Shown one piece after another: positions 51,911 to 60,609 of a stretch of 64,000 bases of DNA. Within the stretch, counting starts at the first letter, position 1. Each line of letters begins with the position of its first letter. The position numbers were made by a program, and so were the translations under genes. This DNA comes from Bacillus sp. FJAT-49711 (lineage in GTDB: Bacteria; Bacillota; Bacilli; Bacillales; Bacillaceae_C). The stretch covers positions 1,192,675-1,256,674 of the forward strand of contig NZ_JAGYPL010000002.1 of NCBI RefSeq assembly GCF_018343715.1. Direction: 5' to 3'. Below the pieces are notes generated by a model. The model did not search any database, was not told the origin of the DNA, and saw only the letters and a list, made by a program, of their open reading frames with translations.

Positions 51911-53086
51911 ATGCAACTCCAAAGCATGGTAAAAGAAGATATTATGCTTAAATTAATGAAAAGTCGAATTCTAACGGAAATGGTTTATAAAGAAGGAGCC
52001 CATAATAAATATAATGTTATTCGTTTTTTTTCCAGTTTAAATATAAGTGTACCATTTAGTTTTCCTACACTTGCCTTACTTGAGCCTTCAGGTAACTTCC
52101 GAAACAAACATGAGGAGTGGGCATTTACCGAGCACGTTATGGATTACATACAGACGAATATTACTCCTAATAGTGTAACCTTTATGGACGTAGAGGGTAG
52201 AATTGGTTTGTTATTCTCATGGGAATCCAGAAATACGATTGAATTTGTACACCAATCATTAAATGATCATTTTACTATTCCAATTAATATTGGAGTTGGA
52301 GAACCAAGTAATCGCTTAGAAAATATTCATATTTCTTATCAAAAGGCTGTGGATGCGTTAAAAAATAAATTTTATAAAGGTATAGGGAATATATTCTATT
52401 TTAATGAGATTGAAGAGTATAACGATCACTCTAGTTATCCAATTGAGCTAGAGGAAGATCTATTTAATAGTATTAAATTAGCTGATGATGATTATGACAT
52501 TCATATTGCAGTAGAAAACTTCTATCATAGCATATTAAAAAGAGGCCTCCTTAATACTAAAAATGTATGCGAAATGACAATTCGTTTAATTGTAGGTTTG
52601 GAAAAAAAGGTGATTGCCGATATAGGAGAGACAAATATAAGTGTTTTTGTAGAATTAAATATTATGAGAGTTATATATATGGAAACTTTACAAGAAATAA
52701 AAGAATATGTTTGTAATTACTTGAAAATGCTAAACAAAATACTAATGTATAATAATAATGGCCACAGTGTTATTACTAAGGCACTTCATTATATGGAAAG
52801 GGAATGTAATAATGCAACTTTAGAAAGTGTGGCAGAGGAAGTTTACATGACTCCAACGTATTTGAGTGCTTTGTTTAGAAAAAACACAGGATATACATTT
52901 ATTTCGAAACTTACTCAAATACGAATCGAAAAAGCTAAAACTATGTTAAAAGGGACTCCTTTAAAAAATTATGAAGTTGCTGAAATGGTAGGATACCGGG
53001 ATTCTAGATATTTTAGTCAAATTTTTAGAAAGACTGTTGGAATAACTCCTACTGAATACAGGGAATTAAATAAAAGTGCTCAATAA
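51911..53086 (+). CDS. AraC-family regulator, YesN-like without receiver domain
   Basis: 391-residue regulator. The C-terminal AraC domain (about 290-388: ALHYMERECNNATLESVAEEVYMTPTYLSALFRKNTGYTF, then GYRDSRYFSQIFRKTVGITPTEYRE) is preceded by a long domain with SYQKAVDALKNKFYKGIGNIFYF, as seen in YesN-type response regulators, but the CheY-like receiver is lacking. Start ATG 51911 with AAGGAGG upstream; an upstream ATG at 51869 has none. It follows the GntR gene by 58 bp and converges with the leftward dehydratase operon. Likely a sugar-responsive activator for this locus. Confidence 0.87.
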   Translation: MQLQSMVKEDIMLKLMKSRILTEMVYKEGAHNKYNVIRFFSSLNISVPFSFPTLALLEPSGNFRNKHEEWAFTEHVMDYIQTNITPNSVTFMDVEGRIGLLFSWESRNTIEFVHQSLNDHFTIPINIGVGEPSNRLENIHISYQKAVDALKNKFYKGIGNIFYFNEIEEYNDHSSYPIELEEDLFNSIKLADDDYDIHIAVENFYHSILKRGLLNTKNVCEMTIRLIVGLEKKVIADIGETNISVFVELNIMRVIYMETLQEIKEYVCNYLKMLNKILMYNNNGHSVITKALHYMERECNNATLESVAEEVYMTPTYLSALFRKNTGYTFISKLTQIRIEKAKTMLKGTPLKNYEVAEMVGYRDSRYFSQIFRKTVGITPTEYRELNKSAQ

Positions 53087-53103
53087 GACTATGAACGAAA
53101 AAA

Positions 53104-53148
53104 AAGAGATCGCTTCAAAAGGTACTAGAACTTTTGAAGCGATCTCTT
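53104..53148. terminator. Bidirectional terminator, perfect 18-bp stem
   Basis: The 18-bp arms at 53104-53121 (AAGAGATCGCTTCAAAAG) and 53131-53148 are perfectly complementary with a 9-base loop; A-rich before, TTGTTATAATT after. Serves the AraC gene on + and the enolase-superfamily gene on -. Confidence 0.92.
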
Positions 53149-53164
53149 GTTATAATTCTTGAAT

Positions 53165-54550
53165 TTAACTCCAGAGCCTGTCATTAGAATAGAAATTATC
53201 CCACTCATTGGTCGGTTCCCATATGCCTGGGATATCAGGATGAAGATGCTGAGCAATTACTTCATCGTTCAAATCATCAATACCAAGACCCGGGGCTTCA
53301 GGAACTTTAATGAATCCGTTTTGTACAAGTGGTTTTGGAAGCTTACTTATAATAAGATCATCCCACCATGGAACCTCTACAGAATGATATTCTAATGCAA
53401 GGAAATTTTCAGTCGCAGCTGCAACATGAGCAGCTGCCAGGCAAGCTATTGGACTTTCCGCCATATGAATTGCCATTCCAACACCGTATTCTTGAGCCAT
53501 ATCACCGATTTTCTTTGTTTCTAATATTCCACCAGTTGTTAATACATCAGGATGGATTACCGAGACTCCACCAGATTCAAGCAAAGGTTTAAAGTTTTCT
53601 TTTAAATAAATATCTTCACCTGTGCAAATTGGAGTGGTCACGGAATTTGCGAGTCTTACATATTGGCTTGTATATTGCCAAGGAACCATATCCTCCATCC
53701 AAGCAAGATTATACTTATCGATACGGCGGCCAAGCTTAATGCAATCTTCCACACCAATATGCCCAAAATGATCGATGCATAATGGAACTTCATAACCAAT
53801 GACATCTCGGACCTGGGCAACATATTCTTCTAACATATCTAAACCTTTTTCAGTTACATGGATGCCAGTAAAAGGATGCGCTATATTATAGACATCGTAT
53901 AGACGGTTTCGGAGATATTTCATCTCTAATTCTGACATATTTGAATTATTTCTGTTATACCAAGCTGTTGATAGTTCTCGCATTTCAACTAAAAATCCAA
54001 GTGGAGCACTTAATGTACCAGGTTCCTGAATGATTTGGCCGATGCCTAAGTCCATTTTTAAAAATGTAAATCCTTGCTCCATTCTTTTTTTAAGGGCATG
54101 CCCCATGGCTGTTCCCGTATCTTTGCCTTGAACATCTGTATCACAGTACATGCGGATTTGATCACGGAATTTACCGCCTAGCATTTGATAAATGGGTACC
54201 CCGTATGCTTTTCCGGCTAAATCCCATAAAGCAATCTCAATACCACTCACTCCGCCGCCTTGACGGGCGTGTCCTCCGAATTGCTTGATTCTTCTGAATA
54301 TCTTATCGATATTGCAGGGGTTTTCACCGAGAAGTCGTGATTTTAGCAATTGAGCATATACTTTATCGGCACCATCACGAACTTCACCAAAACCAACTAA
54401 GCCTTGGTTAGTATATACTTTAATTAAACTACAGTGCATTGGGGCACCTGTAATATCCGCAAACCGGATATCCGTAATTTTTAAATCAGTTGGAGTAGAA
54501 TGTGTACTTACGTACGCTAACGCGCTTTCAAATGTTTCTTGATTTGTCAT
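53165..54550 (-). CDS. Mandelate racemase/muconate lactonizing enzyme family dehydratase
   Basis: 461-residue enolase-superfamily enzyme. Lid domain about 20-140 (GGVSGIEIALWDLAGKAYGVPIYQMLGG), TIM barrel with KMD (catalytic Lys, about 167-169), metal ligands Asp in CIDHFGHIG, Glu in AWMEDMVPW and Glu in CTGEDIYL, then IHPDVLTTGG and AIHMAESPIACLAAAHVA (His). It resembles uncharacterised sugar-acid dehydratases rather than the ManD subgroup, and is long for the superfamily because of an insertion around residues 180-225. RBS AAGGAG. Last gene of a leftward operon after two SDR genes. Substrate unknown; an aldonate or uronate derivative is inferred. Confidence 0.85.
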   Translation of the reverse strand: MTNQETFESALAYVSTHSTPTDLKITDIRFADITGAPMHCSLIKVYTNQGLVGFGEVRDGADKVYAQLLKSRLLGENPCNIDKIFRRIKQFGGHARQGGGVSGIEIALWDLAGKAYGVPIYQMLGGKFRDQIRMYCDTDVQGKDTGTAMGHALKKRMEQGFTFLKMDLGIGQIIQEPGTLSAPLGFLVEMRELSTAWYNRNNSNMSELEMKYLRNRLYDVYNIAHPFTGIHVTEKGLDMLEEYVAQVRDVIGYEVPLCIDHFGHIGVEDCIKLGRRIDKYNLAWMEDMVPWQYTSQYVRLANSVTTPICTGEDIYLKENFKPLLESGGVSVIHPDVLTTGGILETKKIGDMAQEYGVGMAIHMAESPIACLAAAHVAAATENFLALEYHSVEVPWWDDLIISKLPKPLVQNGFIKVPEAPGLGIDDLNDEVIAQHLHPDIPGIWEPTNEWDNFYSNDRLWS

Positions 54551-54572
54551 ATTTTTAACTCCTTAAAAAATA

Positions 54573-55340
54573 TTATAATAACATGCTTCCGCCATCCATT
54601 CGAATTGCGGCTCCATTCATAAATTCACTTTCATTAGACGCTATAAATGAAGCAATATGACCAATATCTATTGGTAGTCCGACTCGGCCAAGGGGAAATT
54701 TTTTTAATCTCTCTTTCCTTTTTTTCTCACTGATTTCTGGATCGATCTCTTCGTCTATTTTGTATTTCCCTACGTCAACTGCTCCAGGTTCGATCATATT
54801 AACAGTAATTCCATACTTTGCAAGCTCAATAGCACTTTCTCGCACCAACATTTTTATAGCACCTTTTGTCATTGAGTAAACGGTGTCAAAGTCTGTTGGT
54901 CTTTTATCATGAACGGAGGAAATATTGATAATTCTTCCTGATTGTTTCTTTTTCATATAAGGAACAACGGCTTGGATGCACTGCCAATATCCTTTCAGGT
55001 TAGTATTCATCATGCGGTCGTAATCACTGCTTGTGTAATCAAGGAGGTCAATATTTAGTTGTAATGCAGCATTATTTACTAAAATATCTATGGATCCAAA
55101 ATTATCGATTACCTTTTCTACCATTCTTTCAATTTCATTCTTAGATTGAATATCAGCTTGTACAATAATAGACTCACTACCTAGCCGATCTATTTGCTCT
55201 TTTGTGTCCAGAGCTCCTTTATTACTCGAATTGTAGTGGATGGCAACCTTTGCACCTTGTTTAGCAAGTTCTACCGCAATCCCTTTCCCAATTCCTGTTC
55301 CTGCCCCAGTAACTAAGGCAATCTTGTTAGAAAGATCCAT
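54573..55340 (-). CDS. SDR-family oxidoreductase (glucose-dehydrogenase-like)
   Basis: 255-residue classical SDR. Cofactor motif TGAGTGIG (about 11-18), NNAA at about 89, catalytic Ser in ISSVHDKRPTDFDTV, Tyr-Ser-Met-Thr-Lys (YxxxK intact) and C-terminal FMNGAAIRMDGGSML. GAGGTGAT precedes the ATG. It lies between a sequence-related but degenerate SDR upstream (36 bp) and the enolase-superfamily gene downstream (22 bp). Probably oxidises a sugar, lactone precursor or sugar acid with NAD(P). Confidence 0.88.
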   Translation of the reverse strand: MDLSNKIALVTGAGTGIGKGIAVELAKQGAKVAIHYNSSNKGALDTKEQIDRLGSESIIVQADIQSKNEIERMVEKVIDNFGSIDILVNNAALQLNIDLLDYTSSDYDRMMNTNLKGYWQCIQAVVPYMKKKQSGRIINISSVHDKRPTDFDTVYSMTKGAIKMLVRESAIELAKYGITVNMIEPGAVDVGKYKIDEEIDPEISEKKRKERLKKFPLGRVGLPIDIGHIASFIASNESEFMNGAAIRMDGGSMLL

Positions 55341-55376
55341 AGAATCACCTCGAATAAAAAATAGTTATTCAGTTAT

Positions 55377-56180
55377 TTAAACTTCAGAATTTACTTTAGT
55401 TACTGGGACTTTCATTTTATGGTCCATGTAATGTAATAAAAATCCACCATCTAGACGAATATCAGTCCCATTTATATAACGTGATTCATCTGAAGAAAGG
55501 AAAAGGGTAAGATGAGCTAAATCCTGAAAATCTCCTAATATTGCATTTGGCACTTTATATTGATAAGCTTCATAGATTGAAGATATATTACTTTTGAATT
55601 TTTCATTATCTCCGACAATTGGGCCCATTTCAATTGAATTTACATTTATTCCATGACGCCCTAGGTTTAAAGCTGATTCACTACATAGAAGTTTAACAGC
55701 ACCCCTTGAGGCACTATAAACAAATGAGGAACCTGTCGGTTTTTCGGCATGAATGGAACTAATAAAAATAACTTTTCCAGATTGCTTTTTTACCATTTGT
55801 TTGCCTACGACTTGCGTACAAACAAAAGCCGACTTTGCGTTGCTGTTCATCACTTGTAAGAATAATTCTTCTGTACAAGTTTCGACTTTTGTTGGGATAA
55901 TAAAATTATTATTATGGATAAGGATATCTACTGATCCTAGTTGTTTTTCTATTGTTACTAAAAGCTGACTTAATTCCCTTTCATTGCAAAGGTCAATATT
56001 AGCAACTACTGTTTTACTTCCCTTACTTTTACAACTTTCCAAGTTTGATTCGATTGCATCCCCATTAGAAGCACTATTTAATAAAAAATGTGCACCTTCA
56101 CTTGCAAAATGGTTTAAAAGTGTTTTTCCGGAATCATGATCGGCATCAGTAATAAAGACAAGTTTATCCTTAAATTTCAT
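55377..56180 (-). CDS. Degenerate SDR-fold protein lacking catalytic Lys and Gly-rich motif
   Basis: 267-residue SDR paralogue of its downstream neighbour, but the key motifs are altered. The cofactor motif TGxxxGIG reads TDADHDSG (11-18), NNAG reads HNNN (89-92), and the YxxxK site reads Tyr155-Ser-Ala-Ser-Arg159; Ser142 and Tyr155 remain. The overall fold signals (VDILIHNN, VIFISSIHAEKP, GINVNSIEMGPI, RYINGTDIRLDGGFLLHY) are kept and the reading frame is intact over normal length, so it is selected for something. It may be a non-catalytic partner or have changed cofactor use. GGGAGGGAAG lies before the ATG. First gene of the leftward operon. Confidence 0.8.
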   Translation of the reverse strand: MKFKDKLVFITDADHDSGKTLLNHFASEGAHFLLNSASNGDAIESNLESCKSKGSKTVVANIDLCNERELSQLLVTIEKQLGSVDILIHNNNFIIPTKVETCTEELFLQVMNSNAKSAFVCTQVVGKQMVKKQSGKVIFISSIHAEKPTGSSFVYSASRGAVKLLCSESALNLGRHGINVNSIEMGPIVGDNEKFKSNISSIYEAYQYKVPNAILGDFQDLAHLTLFLSSDESRYINGTDIRLDGGFLLHYMDHKMKVPVTKVNSEV

Positions 56181-56328
56181 GACTTCCCTCCCTTCAAAAT
56201 ATTCGTTTGGAAGTGCTAATTGTTATTTATAGAATAGAAAACACGGTCCATCCAAAATAAGTGCAATAGGCTCATATATACACAACTCAATCATACATAG
56301 TAGCACTTTACTTTTTCGATGCCGTAAA

Positions 56329-56393
56329 ATTATGATTTTGTTTGATTTTTTTATCATCATGCAAGTCCCTAAGAAATCAAACAAAATCATAAT
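56329..56393. repeat. Perfect 20-bp inverted repeat in divergent gap
   Basis: Arms 56329-56348 (ATTATGATTTTGTTTGATTT) and 56374-56393 are exact reverse complements, separated by 25 bases. GTAA occurs on both outer sides (56324-56327, 56397-56400). It lies 149 bp upstream of the leftward SDR operon and has no T-tailed terminator form. No gene is seen in 56181-56467. Confidence 0.7.
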
Positions 56394-56467
56394 ATTGTAA
56401 TCTTTAAACATCTATATAAAACTTATAAATTGTAAATATATTAAATCAGTAATGAACAGGAGGAAAT

Positions 56468-56683
56468 ATGAATAAAGCTAACTTTACTTCAGGAAAGGGC
56501 ATGCGTAGGAATGTATTGTTGGTCATGTCAGATGCTTCTCTTTTGATCTAGGTAAAGGGAGTGAAGGAAGAAGTTAAAGTTATAGCAAATAAGGATATTC
56601 ACATTGAAAAAGTGGAATTAAAGGTTGAACTCGAATGCATATTAATTCTTAAACTTTTTATTAGGAGATGGATGCTTTGGTAA
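56468..56683 (+). pseudogene. Possible gene remnant before yvgN
   Basis: ATG 56468 behind AGGAGG opens a 27-codon frame (MNKANFTSGKGMRRNVLLVMSDASLLI) that stops at TAG 56549-56551 and continues in the same phase for 43 codons (VKEEVKVIANKDIHIEKVELKVELE). An interrupted ORF of unrecognised family, or two small ORFs, or chance. Low confidence. Confidence 0.3.
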
Positions 56684-57507
56684 AAAACTTAGATGATACA
56701 ACAGTTTTACATAATGGAATTAAGATGCCTTGGTTTGGGCTAGGGGTCTTTAAGGTGGAGAGTGGAGAAGAAGCTGTGAATGCAGTAAAGGCTGCAATAA
56801 AAAATGGATATAGAAGTATTGATACTGCTTCAGCGTATAGAAACGAGGAAAGTGTTGGAAAAGGAATTAGAGAGTCGGGAGTTCCTCGTGAAAACATCTT
56901 TGTGACTTCAAAAGTATGGAATAGCGACCAAGGGTATGACTCTACATTGGAAGCATTTGATGCAAGTATAAATCGTCTTGGACTAGACTATCTTGACCTA
57001 TATTTAATTCATTGGCCAGTAAAAGGGAAATATAAAGAAACATGGAAAGCGTTGGAAGAAATCTATAAGGAGGGTAAAGTTCGTGCAATAGGGGTTAGTA
57101 ATTTTCATGTCCATCATCTAAAAGATTTATTGCAAAATGCTAAAATTAAACCAATGGTTAACCAAGTGGAACTGCACCCAAGGCTTGCTCAATTAGAACT
57201 ACGCACTTACTGTAAAGACCAAGGAATACAACTCGAGGCTTGGTCTCCTTTAATGCAAGGAAGACTTTTAGATAATGAAATCTTGGCTGAAATTGGGGAA
57301 AAGCACAACAAAACGACAGCTCAAGTTATTCTACGATGGGATATTCAAAGTGAGATTGTAACAATTCCCAAATCAGTAAAAGAACATAGAATTATTGAAA
57401 ATGCAGATATTTTTGACTTTGAATTATCAAATGAAGAGATGGAAAAAATCGATGGATTAAACCAAAATAAACGTGTTGGTTCAGATCCAGATAATTTTAA
57501 TTTCTAA
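56677..57507 (+). CDS. yvgN: Aldo/keto reductase, YvgN ortholog (AKR5G)
   Basis: NADPH-dependent aldo/keto reductase of about 276 residues, closely matching B. subtilis YvgN, a methylglyoxal/broad-aldehyde reductase, along its whole length ([96 protein letters not shown]). The catalytic tetrad Asp-Tyr-Lys-His is in DTASAY, SKVWN and IHWP. An ATG at 56668 abuts the RBS TAGGAG, so TTG 56677, nine bases downstream, is the more likely start. Detoxifies reactive aldehydes and keto-aldehydes arising from sugar metabolism. Confidence 0.9.
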   Translation: MVKNLDDTTVLHNGIKMPWFGLGVFKVESGEEAVNAVKAAIKNGYRSIDTASAYRNEESVGKGIRESGVPRENIFVTSKVWNSDQGYDSTLEAFDASINRLGLDYLDLYLIHWPVKGKYKETWKALEEIYKEGKVRAIGVSNFHVHHLKDLLQNAKIKPMVNQVELHPRLAQLELRTYCKDQGIQLEAWSPLMQGRLLDNEILAEIGEKHNKTTAQVILRWDIQSEIVTIPKSVKEHRIIENADIFDFELSNEEMEKIDGLNQNKRVGSDPDNFNF

Positions 57508-57680
57508 GATACTTAATATTGGTCCTAAGGTTATAAGCATTCCAATAAGTGACTGTATGTTTTCGTCAATATAAGGAAGTAATGAAAAAAATAGATATCT
57601 TATGGAAGTTTAGGAATGGAGTACTTCTTCAAACGGGTAAATAAATATGCGAATATATAGGGGGAATTTAAGAAATCCCT

Positions 57681-57711
57681 ACTATACAAACAATGTCCAC
57701 CAATGTATAGT
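57681..57711. promoter_or_regulatory. Inverted repeat upstream of MFS gene
   Basis: ACTATACA (57681-57688) and TGTATAGT (57704-57711) are perfect 8-bp arms 15 bases apart, 95 bp before the MFS start codon and upstream of the hairpin at 57729. Possible regulator site; the interval 57508-57805 otherwise holds no gene. Confidence 0.35.
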
Positions 57712-57728
57712 ATAACGTAGTCATAACT

Positions 57729-57754
57729 AGCCAGTCCTCAAATTAGGGCTGGCT
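57729..57754 (+). terminator. Hairpin terminator between yvgN and MFS gene
   Basis: AGCCAGTCCT (57729-57738) pairs with AGGGCTGGCT (57745-57754) with one G-U pair, then CATTTTAG. Short T tail. Confidence 0.6.
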
Positions 57755-57805
57755 CATTTTAGTGAAAAACGACAGAGAAATTTACTTGTAAAGGAAGCAT
57801 ACTAT

Positions 57806-58978
57806 ATGTTCAGAAAAAACCCTCTCGTATCCCTTAAGATGTTTTTGTTTTTCGGTGCGGCGATCAGCTCACTAGTTGTTAGTTTTTTGCCTTTATATTT
57901 TCAAAATAATGGGCTGTCAAAATCTGCAATCGGGATGTTTTTTGCACTAGGAACGGCGGTCGGTCTTTTTGCCCAGCCAGTTTGGGGATTTATGAGTGAT
58001 AGATTTAAAACAGTTAAGAAAATCATTACTGTTGTTTTAATTGGTATTTTAATAGGAATATTTTTGATATTCCAACTCAGCTCGCTTGTTTGGCTTTATG
58101 TAGCAGGTGCCTTATTTTTCTTCTTCTTTACCGCTTTAAACCCATTATCAGATAATTTAGCTAAGCGTGTAGCGGATGAATATAAAGTATCATTTGGCTC
58201 AATACGATCTTGGAGTTCCTTTGGTTTTGCCATTCTTTCTTTAGCAAGTGGATTTTATTTTAATAAGATGGGTGTACAATCTCTGGCCATTCCGATGATG
58301 ACCGTTGCGGGAATTACATTTCTATTATCGCTGACACTAAAAGATGCGAAATCTGGTGCGAAAAAAGTCAATTTAAAAGAAGTGGGTCAATTTTTTAGAA
58401 ACAGAACATTACTTATTTTCTTTTTGTTAAGCTTTTTTATTTTCCTGACGCATCGTGTGAATGATAGTTTCATTAGTTTATATTTATTTGAAATCGGTGG
58501 GAATGAAATGCTTGTTGGCTGGCTTTGGTTCATAGGCGTGCTTAGTGAAGCCATCCTTTTCTTTACAAGTTTTATCTGGTTCCGATCGGAAAGCCCCATT
58601 AAATATATGATCATTGCTGGTTTTCTTTTTACGATTAGATGGATCATGATTGGATTTATTACAGACCCGTCTATGTTGCTATCTATACAAGTATTGCATG
58701 GGATTTGTTTTGCAATCATGTATATGGGCGCCATAGAATATTTATATCGGGCCCTTCCTGTTGAGATGCAAGCAACGGGCCATATGGTTTTCATGGGGAT
58801 TGCGTTTAGTATTACGAATATCATTGGCTCCTCAGTTGGCGGCATTATCTTTGACACATTTAGTGGCTCGACTCTATATTTTTTAATGGCTGTTAGTTCG
58901 TTCATAGGGACAGTTGGATTTATCTTATTTTCGATTAAAGAAAAGTCTAGTAGAAAACTAGGAATGGTAGAAGGATAA
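57806..58978 (+). CDS. MFS transporter (YwbF/LacY-like family)
   Basis: 390-residue integral membrane protein with 12 predicted segments in two six-helix halves. GFMSDRFKTVKK between segments 2 and 3 (about residues 66-77) is the MFS motif A. RNPLVSLKMFLFFGAAISSLVVSFLPLYFQNNGLSKSAIG and the central IKYMIIAGFLFTIRWIMIGF point to the MFS_1-like/LacY-like proton-symporter branch that includes B. subtilis YwbF and nucleoside or sugar symporters. AAAGGAAG precedes the ATG. Single gene, terminator follows; substrate unknown. Confidence 0.85.
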   Translation: MFRKNPLVSLKMFLFFGAAISSLVVSFLPLYFQNNGLSKSAIGMFFALGTAVGLFAQPVWGFMSDRFKTVKKIITVVLIGILIGIFLIFQLSSLVWLYVAGALFFFFFTALNPLSDNLAKRVADEYKVSFGSIRSWSSFGFAILSLASGFYFNKMGVQSLAIPMMTVAGITFLLSLTLKDAKSGAKKVNLKEVGQFFRNRTLLIFFLLSFFIFLTHRVNDSFISLYLFEIGGNEMLVGWLWFIGVLSEAILFFTSFIWFRSESPIKYMIIAGFLFTIRWIMIGFITDPSMLLSIQVLHGICFAIMYMGAIEYLYRALPVEMQATGHMVFMGIAFSITNIIGSSVGGIIFDTFSGSTLYFLMAVSSFIGTVGFILFSIKEKSSRKLGMVEG

Positions 58979-58980
58979 GA

Positions 58981-59016
58981 AAAAAGGTGCAAGATCATCA
59001 TGATCTGCACCTTTTT
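58981..59016. terminator. Bidirectional terminator after MFS gene
   Basis: GGTGC...GATCA / TGATC...GCACC hairpin flanked by AAAAA and TTTTT, suited to both this gene and the convergent amino-acid permease. Confidence 0.85.
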
Positions 59017-59023
59017 GTTTGCT

Positions 59024-59213
59024 GTCTAGCTTCAGTGTCTGTCGACTAGCAAACTTCTTACTTCTTCCTATAATAAGTCAGCATCAGCTTATTCCAAACC
59101 GTGTTTCCTTCATCTAATAAAAGAAAAGTCGACTAAAACCGCTACGTCTTGTGACGATGACGAGCCAGATTCTATAGGTCTGTACATCGATATAAAAGGA
59201 GCTTGAGTTTTTC
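59024..59213. repeat. Dispersed intergenic repeat, copy 2 (diverged)
   Basis: Starts GTCTAGCTTCAGTG and shares with copy 1 (10030-10177) the blocks CTAGCAAACTTCTT, ATAAGTCA, CATC-GCT and CCGTGTTTCCTT in the same order, plus a CTTTTTCTTAT-type end. Longer by about 40 bp in the second half and less well base-paired. Fills the gap between the convergent MFS and permease genes. Confidence 0.6.
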
Positions 59214-59219
59214 TTATAA

Positions 59220-60590
59220 TTATTGTTCTAATTTAGTATCTTTTTTTACAAATTTCAAATAAGCGAAATAAATGACTCCAATTCCTAGCCATGTGAATCC
59301 TAGTTTTTTAGCAAGGATGTCTAAATTGATCCAAACATAGGCAATAATCAGAAAACCGATGGCTGGAAGTACTAGGTGACTGAAATAGTTCTTGCTTTTC
59401 TTCTTTCTAATATAAAAGTTAATAACAGAAATGTGCAATAACAAGAAAGCAGTAAGTGCACCAAAGTTGATGACTGAAGCAAGTTGTCCAATTTGTGCTG
59501 AGAAGAACATTGTTACAATAAATGAAATGACAGCAACTACAATCGTTGCGACAAATGGCGTTTTAAACTTCGGATGAACTTTTGATAATGCATGTGGCAG
59601 CTTACGGTCGCGAGCCATACTAAAGAGAATACGAGAAATGGCTGCTTGAGCAACGAGTGCGTCTGCAATCCCCCATGCAATAACTGTAGCAATAATGGTC
59701 GTCCATTTTAGCCAAGTACCACCGGCAATTTCAGCAATTTGATAAAAGGCAGTGTCTACATTTTCAAAAGTAGTAAAGTCTGGCCAGATTAATGCTGCTA
59801 CCCAAGTTTGGATAATGAACATGACACCGACGAGAAGCAGCGCCCCGATAATAGCATTACCAATTGCTTTTCGGCCGCCTTTAGATTCTTCGGCAAGTGT
59901 GGAAACAGCATCAAAACCAAGGAAGCTTAGAACTGCAATAGAAACTGCTCCCATTACTGTAGCCATTGAAAAATGTTCTTTATCGTACAAAGGTTTGAAC
60001 GTAAATTCTGCACCGTTCACATGTTGTGCAACGGCAATAATACCTGCTACTACGAAAATAACTAAGACTATAAGTTCAGCAATTAATATATATTTATTCG
60101 TTTTTGCAGTAAATTCAATACCTAGTACGTTAATAAGTGTATTTATTCCAATGAATATGAGCAGCCATATAATGATAGGCACTTGCGGCACGATATCTGC
60201 TAGTGCAGCAGCACTCACTAAATATAAAAGTGCAGGAACGAAAATATAGTCAAGAAGAATGAGCCAGCCTCCAAAAAATCCAGCTGTGTCATTAATTCCG
60301 TGTTGTGCATAAGCGTAAACTGAACCGGAATATGGAATGGCCTCTGACATACGCGCATAGCTGAGCGCTGTAAAAATCATCCCAATCATCCCGATTACAT
60401 ACGCAAGGGCGACCATTCCTTTTGCACCTGTTGCAACCTCACCATAAATACCGAATGGCGCAATCGGAACCATGAAAATCAAACCATAAATCATTAAATC
60501 CCAAAATGTTAATGCACGTTTCAGTTCCTGTTTATATTCAGGAGCCTTCCCGTTTAAATCAGCCTCTTGGCTTAGTTTTTCTAGTGACAC
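59220..60590 (-). CDS. APC-superfamily amino acid permease
   Basis: 456-residue transporter with 12 predicted membrane segments. KRALTFWDLMIYGLIFMVPIAPFGIYGEVA opens segment 1 with the unwound helix of APC transporters; SYARMSEAIPYSGSVYAYAQHGI in segments 2-3 and FDAVSTLAEESKGGRKAIGNAI in segment 6 are characteristic. Start GTG 60590 after AGGGGGAAA. It follows the acetamidase/formamidase gene by 19 bp on the same strand, so the pair may handle an amide or amine nitrogen source: uptake then hydrolysis to ammonia. Substrate not predictable. Confidence 0.88.
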   Translation of the reverse strand: MSLEKLSQEADLNGKAPEYKQELKRALTFWDLMIYGLIFMVPIAPFGIYGEVATGAKGMVALAYVIGMIGMIFTALSYARMSEAIPYSGSVYAYAQHGINDTAGFFGGWLILLDYIFVPALLYLVSAAALADIVPQVPIIIWLLIFIGINTLINVLGIEFTAKTNKYILIAELIVLVIFVVAGIIAVAQHVNGAEFTFKPLYDKEHFSMATVMGAVSIAVLSFLGFDAVSTLAEESKGGRKAIGNAIIGALLLVGVMFIIQTWVAALIWPDFTTFENVDTAFYQIAEIAGGTWLKWTTIIATVIAWGIADALVAQAAISRILFSMARDRKLPHALSKVHPKFKTPFVATIVVAVISFIVTMFFSAQIGQLASVINFGALTAFLLLHISVINFYIRKKKSKNYFSHLVLPAIGFLIIAYVWINLDILAKKLGFTWLGIGVIYFAYLKFVKKDTKLEQ

Positions 60591-60609
60591 TCAAATTTCC
60601 CCCTAAACA

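Noticed and set aside
58387..59010. Long open frame on the minus strand (207 codons)
   Set aside because: Antisense to the MFS gene and the terminator; composition reflects the hydrophobic codons of the real gene.
59752..60249. Open frame on the plus strand (165 codons)
   Set aside because: Antisense to the APC permease gene, low-complexity Ala/Thr/Ser-rich product, no RBS.
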